Source: Gonium pectorale (taxonomy: Eukaryota; Chlorophyta; Chlorophyceae; Chlamydomonadales; Volvocaceae). From it: a stretch of 64,000 nt of DNA. The notes beneath the pieces were generated by a model, which worked only from the letters and a program-made list of their open reading frames with translations, ran no database searches and was not told where the DNA came from. Positions within the stretch are counted from its first letter, which is position 1, and the number at the start of each line of letters is the position of its first letter. Location of the stretch: positions 3,756,516 through 3,820,515 of the forward strand of contig LSYV01000004.1 of assembly GCA_001584585.1 (NCBI GenBank). The letters are read 5' to 3'. This document shows positions 10,473 through 21,255 of the stretch, one piece after another. Made by a program: the position numbers and the translations under genes.

Positions 10473-13400
10473 CTACCGGCCGACGGCGCGCAGCGGTGAG
10501 TCGGTCGGGCCGCCGCAGTCGCTAGGCGCGGCCCCGCCCACCAGCGGCGCCGCCGCGAACGCCTCAAAGGGCGACCGCCAGCGTGTCACGGGCTGCGCCG
10601 AGTTCCCGGCCCCGCCGTGACCCGCCGATGCCGATGCCGCTGACGCCATGCAGCAGGCAGGCGCCGCGACGGACGCCGCCGCTGCCCCCGCCGTCGGCGC
10701 TGCGGCACGGCAGGTCGGCTTTCCGCTGCCGCTGCTCCCGACGGGGCCCTCAGCGCCCTCCAGAATGCGCCCCAGGCCAGGCGAGGGCATGGACGGCAGG
10801 ACGCCGTCCCCCGACAGCGCGGCACAAACGCCACCCTTGACGCTGCAACCGCGCGCCGCCGCCGCGGTGGCAGCGGGGCTGTCACCCGGAGCGTGCGTAC
10901 GACGATCGCTGCGAGTGGCGGGGTTGGCGGCGGCCGCGGGGGCAACAGGCAAAACGTCTGTCATGTAACCGCTACGGAGCCACAAGCTTCCGCCGTGGAG
11001 GGTCTCCTCAAGGGAGGCGCGCCGCGCCGCCACCACTTGCTCCTCCAGATGCACGAGGGCTAGGGAAGGAGGCCTCCGCGCGGGCGGCGGCGTGGCAGCC
11101 GAGGCCACGGAAGCGGCGGCGGCCCCAGACAGGGCGAAGCCCGGCGACCGCGCCGCCGCCACTGCTGACGCCGCCGCCGCGGCGGCGCTCGCCGGCAGCG
11201 CCACACCCAGGCGCGCCGCTGCCGGCGTGAGATGCAGGGAGGTGTATGTTACGTCTGAGGTGGGCAGCACCGCGGCGGCGCCATCTCTGGCAGCGGGCAT
11301 CCGCATCAGCGGCCGTGGCATGTCTGTTGCACCCTCGGCGGCGAAGACGGTAGCGGCCGCGGCGCTGTCGCAGGACCGCCACGACGGCACGGCGTCCGCT
11401 ACCGCGTCAGCCGCCGCCAACGACGCCCGGCCGGCGCCGTCCGCGCCCAGCCCTATGCCACTCCCCGGCATCGACAGCGCGGCGCTCCCAAACAACTCAG
11501 GGGGCAGTGCGGCCGCGGACGCAAAGGCCGACGAGGCAGTCGCGGCGGCGCCGAAGAGCACCCGCGGCTGGGCCGCCGTCGTCGCTGTCATGCAGGGCGA
11601 CGCGCCGCTAGGAGCCGTCTCGACCATCGCCGCCGCCGCCACCGCCGGCGCCGCCGCCGCGGCGGTGGCGAACGAGCGCGTCGGTGTGTCGGCCATGGGT
11701 CCACTGCTGCCTCCAGGCGGTAGGCGGTAAACGTAGCGCGACGTACCGCCGGTCAAGCCGCTCACCGTTCCACTTAGCCCGTTTACGGCCGCCGCCAGCC
11801 CAATGGGCGGCAGCGCCTCCCTGCTCAACCGGCGCGGTACGGCAGCGGCCCCGCCGCCATTGCCGTTGCCGGCCGCCACGGCCGCCGCTAGCAACGCCGC
11901 AGCCGCCTGGCTGGCCGCGTGGACGGTCGCGTCGGAGAGCGCCGCCGACGCGGCGGCCGACAGGCCGGACTGCAGGCGCCGGAGGGCCGCTGCCGCCACC
12001 GCGGCCGCCGCGCCGCGTTGCGACGGGTCTGCGGAGCCCGCGTCCAACGCCGTCGCGGAAAGGCCACTTCCCACGCAGTACAAGTTGTTGCCGTACACGC
12101 TGCCGCCGACGCCGGACACGCTCTCGCGCCAGTCGCCACCAGAGCTGCCGCGGCCGCCGCGGTAAGAGGCGTCAGCCGCCGCCGCAAGGTCAATGCCGGT
12201 GAGCGCGGCGAGCAGCTCAGCGTTGCCCAGCAGGTCCAGCGTCCAGCTATTGGCGGAGAAGGCGCTGCGGGGCAAATCCGGCTTTGGAATGTAAGCACAT
12301 ACCAGGGACGAGTTGGGATACCAGACAGAAGACTGTTCAGATGGCTACAGCAGTGCACAAAGCATAACTTGAATTCAATACGGTATCGGATGAAGCCTGC
12401 AAGCCTGTTCGAGGCGCTCACCGCATGTCAGCGCCCATCGCCGTCCAGCCGTCCTGCCACGCCGCCGCATCGTGGCTACCGGCACTCGGCCCCAGCGCGG
12501 CCCCGCCTCTGCCCCCAGCGCCCGGCCCACCGCCGCCGGCAGGCTGCCCCGGACCCAGCCCGAATCCCGCCGCCTCAGCCGCGATGAGGCTCTCCGGGGC
12601 GCTGTGCGCGTGGCCCAGGACTTGCGCGCGCCGGCCGCCGCCGCGGGAGTTGCCACGACCGCCGCCGCCGTCATCGAGGCCAGCGCCGATTCCCGGTGCC
12701 GCCGGCGGCAGCTCGCGGATCAGGGCCAGCGGATCCAGCGCCGCCAGCTCCAGCTCTGAGTGGTGTGTTCGCCGCATGCCGCCGCCTCTGGCGCCCCGAC
12801 CGGCGCCCCCACCACCGCCGCGTCCCGGAAGGGCGCCTTGGCGTTGGTTCGAGTCCCGCATCTGGCCGCGGTGGCTACTGGCGACACCGGCGCCCGTCCC
12901 GCCGCATCCCGTCAGCCTGCCGGTGCTCTCCTGCCGCCCCGAGCTGGACCAGCCGCACTGTGGCCCCTCCACACCGTCTGCCGCGGTAGTGACGGCGACG
13001 CCCGTGCGGCCATTCGCCACGCGCCCCCCGAGGTGCGGAGGCAGCGGCGGCCGGCCCGCCGCTGCCGTCACTGCCGTCGACGGCGCGGCCGCCGGCCACG
13101 GGGCCCCGGGCCGCTCCTTAGGCTCGGGGATGGGCTGCAGCTGCTGCTGGAAGTGGTGCGCGTGTGCGAGCGAGGCGCCCGAGTGGCCCATGTGGAGGAC
13201 GCGGGCTGGGCTGCTGGCGGCAAGCTGAACACCGGAAGGGGAGTGGGACTCCAGGCTAAGCCGTTGGGCCGCGACAGCGGCGGCAAGGCCCGCTGGCCGC
13301 ACCAGGCGCTGGTCGTCTACGGACCACCGCGCCGGCGCTGCGCCGGCGCCGCCGCCTCTGCCAGCGCTGGCAGCGGCATCCGCGCCGGAGCGCCAGCGGT

Positions 13401-16400
13401 CGTGGCTGCTGCGCTGCGGCGACGTGAGCAGCAGCGGCTGCTGAGAGGAACTGGAGTCAACGCTGAGGCGGGTTGCGGACGCGGGGCTGGCTGTGGTAGA
13501 CACGGCGCGCCCGCCGCCGGGCCCGCTGTCAGGTGTGCCCGGCGCCGCCGACCCGCCCGCCCCGAGCCGCTGCTGCTGCTGCTGGAGGTGCCGCTGCTGC
13601 AGCTCGTGCTGGTGCCGCGCCGCCGCCAGCTCAGCCGCCCTGCGCGTCTTCGCGCGAGCCAGCAAGTCCCTGTCACAGGGAGGAGGGGTTGAGCGGCGAT
13701 AGGGACGTCGTATGTCAGAGCCAGCTCTGTCCCCACACCCGATCCTTAGTCGTGCTCATTGCGATTCGGCGTAAGGCGTTGCGAACCGGTCCCCAGTCTC
13801 CAATACCCCCCACTCCATCCCGGCATTCTGCGGGTCGCCCAAAGTCGGCATTGCCACCAGCAGCCGGCATTGCCACCCAGAACCCGCTTTCCTCGGTTCG
13901 TCGTCCAAGCAACCCACCACCCACCTGTGCAGCGCTTTGCGCCGCTGCACCACCTGCGCCATGAAGTCGGCGGACTGCTGCCCCTCGCCGTGGCCGCTCA
14001 TCATCGCAAAGGCCAGGCCGCGGAAGCGGCTGCGCGGGGAGCACGGGCAGGGGTTCAGGGGACCTCAACCACTACCACTACCACTACCAGTAGACCGGGG
14101 AGGGCGGGCAGGGGTTCAGGGGACTTCAAGCGGGTGCCCAATGGCTTCGCACATGAGAGTGCAGCTTGACAGCGGGACTTGAGTAGTGCAAGCCGTATTC
14201 GTGTTTAGGCCACCACGGACCGCACCAGCGTACGTTACCCGGCGCTTGGACTATACTTCCCCAAAGCGGTAGGATATCGGGCCCCTGCTAAGCCCGGATG
14301 CGCGCTATTACTGAAAGGCGCGTAACTCCCACCTTTTTCGCCCAGCCCCAACGCCAATCGACCCACCGTAGGGACGCCAGCTGTAGCATGCGCCGCTTGA
14401 TGGCGTCGTCTAGCGGGGGGCCCAGAGGCGCCGCGCCCGGCCCCGCCTGCCCAGCCCGCAGCGCTGCCACGATGAAGGGGTGGCGCAGCACGTCGGCCGC
14501 GCTGGGCCGCCGCCGTGGGTCGTCCGCCAGCATTGCCAGCAGCAGCTCTCGGGCGGCGTGGGAGAGGGACAGGAAGCTGGGGTTACGAAGGGGAGGGCAA
14601 GAAGGATGGGGCCGGGAAGGGGGCAATGAAGAAGGGAAGCGGGAAGGGTGTGTGTGTGGGCGATAGGCGGAAGCGCTGGGAGAGGGGGTGGCAAGACCCG
14701 CGGGCGCACGCAGGCAAGGGAGTAATGCGTCACCGATGAGCGCTCTCGCCACGACCTTCCAGGTCCGGAAGAGCGCCTAGGTAGGCCTAAAGCGAGCGTG
14801 CAGTCTCTCAGGCCAATGCAAGGACCTTGCAGCAGCAAAAACGACTCCTCGAATACTCTTGTCCAGAAGCCCTCCGTTCGCGCATGTGCGCCCCGCACCG
14901 TGCCCACCTTCGGTCCTTGAGCCCCGGTGCCTCCGCCGTTGGCCTCCGTGCATACTCAAGGCTGCGCGCCTCTCGCAGCGGCCAGGGCTTGCGGCCCGTC
15001 AGCATCACAAACAGCAGCACCCCCAGAGAGTAGACTAGATGGGCAGGAGGGGAGGAGGGGTACGGCAGGGGGAGATAGGGAGAAGGCGGGTGGGACCGGG
15101 CCGTTCACGAGTGCTCAAAGGTTCCTGGGAATGCGAGCTGCGTATGGCGCCAGCAGCAAGAGGCGTTGGGAGTATGCAGTAGCGTCGCTGCAGGCTCGGA
15201 GAGCCATCATGCGAGGCGTGCGCATCGCATCGCATCGCGGACAACCGTGTTCGACGCATTCTTCGATGCAACTGAGGCACTCTTTGCCATGCCTTGGGAT
15301 CGTCACAGCCCTGGCCAACGCGTGAATCCAAGCGCTGCTGGCACTCGACTGTGCCCGTCAGCCCTCCTATCCCTCAGGCACAGCAGGGCCCGGAACGGCA
15401 CAGTGCCTCACCGTCCATCGCAGACTGAGGGGTGGGTGTCCGCGGTGTCCAGAGCACGACCAGCAGGAGGCCAGCACCCGCAAGCGGCGACCAGGTCGGC
15501 ACGGGCGGGTGCGAGGGGGAGGGAGAAGTTTGGCTTGGGGAGAGTGGACAGGCGGACGGGGGTGGCACCCTAAAAGGTTTGTCCGGCCGAAGCTACATGA
15601 GCCATCTCGCGTCTCGTGCCGGTTCGCAGCTCCCCCCCTTCAGCCCATCCTACCGAGTGCGGCGCGCCGTTGATGACCTCGGGTGCGATGAAGCCCGGAG
15701 AGCCCAGGCAGCCCCGAGGGGGCGACCGCGCGCGCGCCTGCTGCTGCCGCTTCTTCGCTCCTGCCGCCCCTTGCCCGCCCAGCAGCGGCCGGCGCGCCGC
15801 AGCCGCCGCAGCCGCGCGATCGTCGCCCCTGCCCCCGCCACTGTGGCCGTCGTGGCCGTCCCGCTCCGGGTCGGGCAGCAGCACGGCCGCCATGCCCAGG
15901 TCTATGAGCTTGACGCGCAGGGGGCTCCCCGACGCCAGCGCCTCGTCCACGGGCCGAGCGAACATGACGTTCTCAGGCTGGGGTGGTTTGCAGGGACATG
16001 ACGGCGAGGAACGACCCGGGGCAATGAAGGGTGGAGGTCAGAGGAAACTGGAATGAGCCGTGCAACGAAATGGACAGGCACCGCACGAATGGGGGCGTGC
16101 CGCGCATGCGCATGATGGCGTGTGGGAGGGAGAGAGGCTCACCCTTCGAGAAACGGTCCGGTCCTACCTTGATGTCCCGGTGGACGATGTTGAGGTTGTG
16201 CAGGTACGCCACCGCGGCCACAACCTGTGTTCACCACAGGACCGTGGATGCAGATCGGGGAACTATGGCAGACGAGCTACACGGGGCGTGTGCCTGGAAC
16301 TGCGGGCATTTGCCCGAATGTGGAGTCTGGTGCAAAGCATAGATTCCGCAACCGGCTGTTGCATCCCGCGCGCGACAGAGTACAGAGTGCGGTTGTTCCT

Positions 16401-17967
16401 GGTCGCACCCTCGTAAGCCCTTCCACCGTGCGCCACCAGCCCAGCGCACGCGCGAAGAGCGCGGGCATGCCCCTTCCCCCCGCCCGGCCCCACTGCCACG
16501 CCCGTCCTCGACCCAGGCCCTTATCTCACGCCCTGCGGCCTGGGGCACCACAGGCGCCCTCGGCCCACCTGCGCAAACAGCCTGGCCGCCTCCGCCTCCG
16601 AGTAGTGCTCCACTCGGTGCAGGTGGTGCAGCATCTGGCAGGGGGCCGGGGGACGGGAGGGGTGGCAGGGAGTAGGTATAGAGCACTTGCATCGGTGCAC
16701 ATTGCGCACAAGGGGCGGTAATGACGCAGTAACGGATGCAGCATCGGGCCTGCTCACTAAGGTCAGGTATCAGCTAGGCGCGAGGCTCCAATGAGGTGGT
16801 CCAGCGGCACAGAGTACATATGGCGGCAAGGCGGCGCACCGGACATGGCCGGGCCTGAGACGCGAGTGCACCGACAGCCACCCCGCGTGCTCTGCCAGGA
16901 ACCTGCTGCGCATTAAGACCAGCTGCCCTCCTCCCCATGGTGTGGCCTACGCACCTCGCCTCCGGAGAGGTACTCCAAGACCATGACCTGTAGTTGTGCA
17001 GCGGCATAAGCGACAGAGCAATAGCACATTGTGACGAGGCATAGTGGTAAAACGCAGCGCCTGCCTCCAAGGAACATGTCGGCGCTGATGTGGGTCAGCG
17101 CCCGTAATGGCAGGCCGCACTCCTGTCGGCAAACCCACATCCCGCTTCCACCACATAGCCCCGATTCCCAAACCGCACAGCAAACAATGGCTGACACGAC
17201 CCAGAATGCCATATCCCCCACCAGGTGGAACTTGGTCTCGAACGCATCGCGACACCTCAGCAGCGCCGGGTGATCCAGGTTGCGCAGGTACCGAGCCTCA
17301 GACCGCAGCACAGCGGCCTGGAGTGGAGAACAGCGACCGTGTGAGGAAGCAGCTTACAATAGGGGAATGCGGCGGGAATGCTGTGATGATAGTTATGGGA
17401 GCAGAGCCATTCAGCCGCCTGGTGGCGCAGACCCCGTCCAGCACTAATGACTTCTTCCTCCATATTCTCGCCTCCAGTCCCTTCGGACCCCGCTCACATC
17501 CTCTGGCCGCAGCCCCGGCTTGCGTAGATACACCGCCTTGATGCATGCCGCCTCCCCCGTGGTGCGGAGCCGCGCCAGCCATATCTCGGAGAAGCCTCCC
17601 TTTTGGCGGGGATAGATCGGGAGGGAGGATTCGAGGGGGTGGAAGCACTGGGAGTCGGAGCAAGACGGGAAGAGCGAGCCCTTCTAGGACGCCCCGAGCG
17701 CAAGCCTGTCCCTTACCCAATCCCCATGCTACCCCTCGTTGCCCTTACGTCTGCAATGTGCTCCACGAGGTCATACTGGCGGAGCGTTGGGTGAGCGCGC
17801 CAGTCGGACAGCCTGCGGTCCTGAAGTCTCTCAGAACCATTTGAAACATGGACCACGTAGCACAATCCGCACCGCTTGAGGTCAGGGGAAGGGCCTACGC
17901 TCGTCGGTGGCTTTGGCAGTGGCAAGCAGCAGCAAACGGCCCCGAGGGCCTCTCTAAACAAAGACAT
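10473..17967 (-). CDS. CAMK-like Ser/Thr protein kinase with long Ala-rich tail
   Basis: Thirteen exons on the minus strand (17749-17967, 17498-17599, 17222-17317, 16955-16987, 16569-16634, 16168-16224, 15654-15977, 15412-15424, 14908-15034, 14367-14576, 13925-14029, 12422-13669, 10473-12264) close in phase to 1,463 aa. The kinase domain spans about residues 60-400: a degenerate glycine loop GGFSEIW, ATP-binding lysine in ACIKAV (K94), HRDIKPEN (187-194), DLG instead of DFG (217-219), APE (289-291) and a DVYSLGVLL helix-F region. The segment from DLG to APE is about 75 residues, roughly twice the usual length, because of a Gly/Ala/Arg-rich insert. The N-terminus MSLFREALGAVCCCL has a cysteine cluster that could be S-acylated (inference). 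About 1,000 residues rich in Ala, Gly, Ser and Pro follow the kinase domain with no recognised module. Exon 8 is only 13 nt. Catalytic residues are intact, so activity is expected; the substrate is unknown. Confidence 0.9.
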
Positions 17968-18927
17968 ATATGCATAAATTGAACGTCCTACATATTACTA
18001 CTTGGTAGCATACACAGTAAGCAGGTTCCAGGTGCTGACTACCGGTAGTGCCACCTAGAGTCTGACAAAAGTAATTCAACGCGCAACAGAAGGAATATAT
18101 TTTCCAATAACTACCAATCCATGCTTGCACGCATGCATGCAACCATGTTAGGGGTTTGGCGGTCGCAATTAAGTTTCGGAGCGTGTTCCATTCTTCGGGC
18201 TCTTTTCCTTAAGCATAGCGAGCACTGACCTCCATTTACCCAAAGTTGGCGATTCTGGTCGAGAGGTGGCATAGGGTTAGCGGTCACATAGGGCACGCAA
18301 TTGGTTTCTCGACAAGGCTGCAATTCGAGAGGGAGTTCATTGAAGGGGTAGTAGTTTAATGGGGCGCGTACTCGGAGAGTTACGTGGTGGCGTGCTTGAG
18401 GACATGCGGAGGCGTGGGGCTCATGCACGGGGTTCGGGTAAGCGCCGTCATACATGTACCGTATGAAGCTGAGTGCCGCAATGTAATCCTTGCAGTCCGA
18501 GCTGTACACTCCCTGTGGCGTAGCTGGCGTGAGATGGGGCGCAGTGTGCGAGAGAGTGTTGGGGTTGGGTTTCGCCGTATGCCTTGGTGCACTCAAGCAT
18601 CGACGTGGTGCACTCGTATCCGACACATCCGCCTACTCTTTACAATGCTTCATACGGATAGTCCATACTTTGCATTTGAGCTGCTTAGGCTGTAGGGCAT
18701 TCATTCCGCGCGTTGACCGAAGGCTCCTTTGGCTCACGACCCCAAGAACTTGGATTGCCTCCTTAATTGCCTGCATTGGCGTTTACAAGAAGTATCTGAA
18801 TGGAGAGTTAGCGTGTCGGCGCGCACGTTTTGTCCTTCATGCCCTATGAAAATGAAAGCACGTAGCTTATGATAAATTGTAGTGACGGAGGTTTGCGGAC
18901 TCGGTGTGGAGCGCGCAAGGAGTCAGA
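17968..18927. other. Divergent promoter region (kinase / ParB-like gene)
   Basis: These 960 bases separate the start codons of two divergent genes and are clearly AT-richer than the flanks, as expected for a shared promoter. TATA-like words are present (for example ATATATTTT near 18096), but none stands at a convincing distance from a known transcription start. No coding sequence is supported. Confidence 0.5.
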
Positions 18928-21255
18928 ATGGCCGCTGTAGACGCACTGGCTCTGAGCGCTGCGGATGCCTTTCCCGAGGTAAGCAATATCCCTTGCTTAT
19001 AGGGTGCTTGCACAGCGGCCACCCGATGAAAGGTGAACCACGAGGTGAACCACGGCGCCATCACGTCCCGCCGCAGGCCCATTCCCTCGATGCGGATCTG
19101 CGGTACTGCCTTGCAATCGAATGTGGCCTCGGTCAAACCGGCAAAGAGCAAGCATTCGCCGCGGCGTGCCAGGACCTCCTGTCGCACAGGTTGCATAGCC
19201 TCAAGGCGGTTCACGCCAAGTACCGAGGTGAGGGGTGTGCACCCCTTGATTACCTTGGCGCGCCACTGCGCAACTCCCCCTGCAAGCCTGAGGGCGTCTG
19301 CTACCCCACCAACCCTCCCAGACGACCTAGCGGCCTCACCAGAAGCCGCCTTCCAGCGAGCGGCTGAGGACCTGCCCTCCCTCCACGACACGCACCGGCG
19401 CGTGCTGCTCCACTCGGCCGAGGACAAGGCGGCCCACTCCACCGTCCTGGCGGTGCTCTCTGCGGCGTCTGCGTCCTGCGCGCTCTCGGAGCTGGCGGCA
19501 CTGCCGGACCGGCTGGCGCTTGGGATCGCCGCTGGCATCACGGGGGACCCTCCCCTCAGCGGGGAGGCCGCCCCCGCGGCCGGCGTGTCTCAGGCCTCCC
19601 TCGTCCACAGCTGCAGGCTGCTGCGGCGGGCCGCGGAGCTCGCGGCTGCGGCAGCGGACGTGGCGGCGGCCCGTGCCCTCGGCGCCGCCGCCGCCTCCGC
19701 GTCGCCAGCGGGCGTCACTGGCGTCACTGCGACTGTTCAGCTCGTGGGCGATGCCACAGCTGGGGAAACGAGCAAAGGGACGGGCACTGGCCTGGCGGAG
19801 GTGTTGGATGGGACGGCGGCAGATCCCGGCCCGTGTGCCCCTGCGCTCACCGGTGGCGATGCAGCGGGTGCATCACCCTCAGGTGCCGTCCAGGCGGTTA
19901 CCGGGGACACTCCGGCCGCCCCGCCCGGTGACGCACGGGCGGCGGCGCCAACAGCCAGCGCCCCTGCCGACCGGCAGCCTGACGAAGGGGCTAACCGTGG
20001 TGGCGGTGCAGGCAGCAGTGGCAGCGGTGGCGGCAGTGGCGAGGCGCCGCAGGAGCCCATGGCCGCCGAAGCTGTGGCGCAGCTGGACGGGATTCAGGGC
20101 CTGCTGATGCTTTCCCTACAGGCCAAGGTGGAGGGCGAGGCGGCCATACAAGTGGGCAGCGGCGCGGGGCCGCCCCTGCTCGTGGGCGCGGCTGGCGCCG
20201 CTGCCGCAGGTGGTGGCAGCGCGCCGCCGTTTGCCGCGCTGCCGCCAGACGCGCTGCCAGCAGGCTCCCTCGACGGCGACCTGCCCCTCCTGCCCGGCGG
20301 CGCCTTCCACGGCGGCAGCGCCGCGGGCCTGCTGCTGCCCGGCGGTGGCGCGTTCGCGCGCCTCGACGCAGCAGTGGCAGGCCCCCCGGTCGGCGCCGAC
20401 GGGCTCGGGCCCGCTGGCCTGGCGCAGCTCCTGCCGCCCGGCGCGGCGGGGCTGCCGCCCCTGCGGCCGCTAGAGCCGCTGGCGACGCTGGAGGCGCAGG
20501 AGCAGATGATCAAGAACGTATCGGTGGCGCACTTTATGCAGGAGGCCGAGGCGCTGCTGCTCATCTCGGAGCAGCGGCTGTTCGAGGCCGCCGGCTTCAG
20601 CTCCTTCAGCGAGTACATCCAGAAGAGCGGCCGCCTGCGCATTCAGCTGCGCCAGGCGCGCCACCTGGTGGCGGCGGCGCGCTTCATGCGCTCGCTGCCG
20701 CCCGACGTGCCCCGCCCGCGCAACGAGCGCCAGGTGCGGCGGCCCCAAACATCCCCGTGCCCCGTGCGGTCGCGCCCCTTGCCGCCACCCCCGAACTTTG
20801 CCTGACGTTCACTCCGCGCCATTTTGCTCCTGCTAGGCACTGAAAGGGACGGTCTGTGTTCAAGCTCCGCTTCCAAGGGCCGTTCTGCCTTACCAGTCGA
20901 CCACGCTGCTCTTCATTTTTGCCCCTTCCCGTCCTGTGATGAACGTGTGCGCATATAACCTCAAAAACACATTGCTCGCTGAATCCCTGAATCTCTGGTT
21001 CTTTCCCCGCGGCAGGTGCGACCGCTGACGGGCCAGCCCGCTGGCGTCGCGCTGGCGGCATGGCGGCTGGCTCTGGCGCGCGCCGAGGCCAACGGCGAAG
21101 GTGTGTGTAACCGCATCACGGCGCAGTGCGTGGCGGAGGTTCTGGGGCAGATGGACGCGGCGGGCTTGCCCCGGCCGAGCGGCCGCCGCGGGCGTGTGGC
21201 GGCCAAGTCGCCGGTGCGGGGGCGCGGGCGGGAGGAGTCGGACAGCGACGATTAG
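18928..21255 (+). CDS. Unknown protein with a ParB/DUF3102-like C-terminal module
   Basis: Four exons (18928-18978, 19077-19227, 19322-20733, 21016-21255) join in phase to 617 aa. The N-terminal 230 residues are Ala-rich and probably helical. A Gly/Ala/Pro/Ser-rich low-complexity middle follows (about 230-455). The last 160 residues are different: a helical region with SEQRLFEAAGFSSFSEYIQK, then ARHLVAAARFMRSLPP and NERQVRPLTG, the last split exactly by the third intron. From memory, this order (short helix, F-x-x-Y segment, helix-turn-helix-like stretch, N-E-R-Q-x-R-P-L) is typical of bacterial, plasmid and phage ParB-like or DUF3102-like DNA-binding proteins. That link is an inference I could not test by search. 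The tail is Arg/Lys/Ser-rich and ends in an acidic DSDD, fitting a nuclear DNA-binding protein. No catalytic motif is visible. Confidence 0.8.

Noticed and set aside
11092..11730. 212-codon Ala-rich + frame
   Set aside because: It is the complement of the minus-strand alanine-codon tail (GCC/GGC are self-mirroring); the in-phase minus exon explains it.
12840..12856. tRNA B-box-like word GGTTCGAGTCC
   Set aside because: It lies inside a coding exon of the kinase gene, with no A box or cloverleaf around it.
12418..13692. Long open frames on the + strand opposite the kinase tail
   Set aside because: They mirror the GC-rich minus-strand exon; the minus frame splices in phase with the kinase domain and the + frames have no motif or exon structure.
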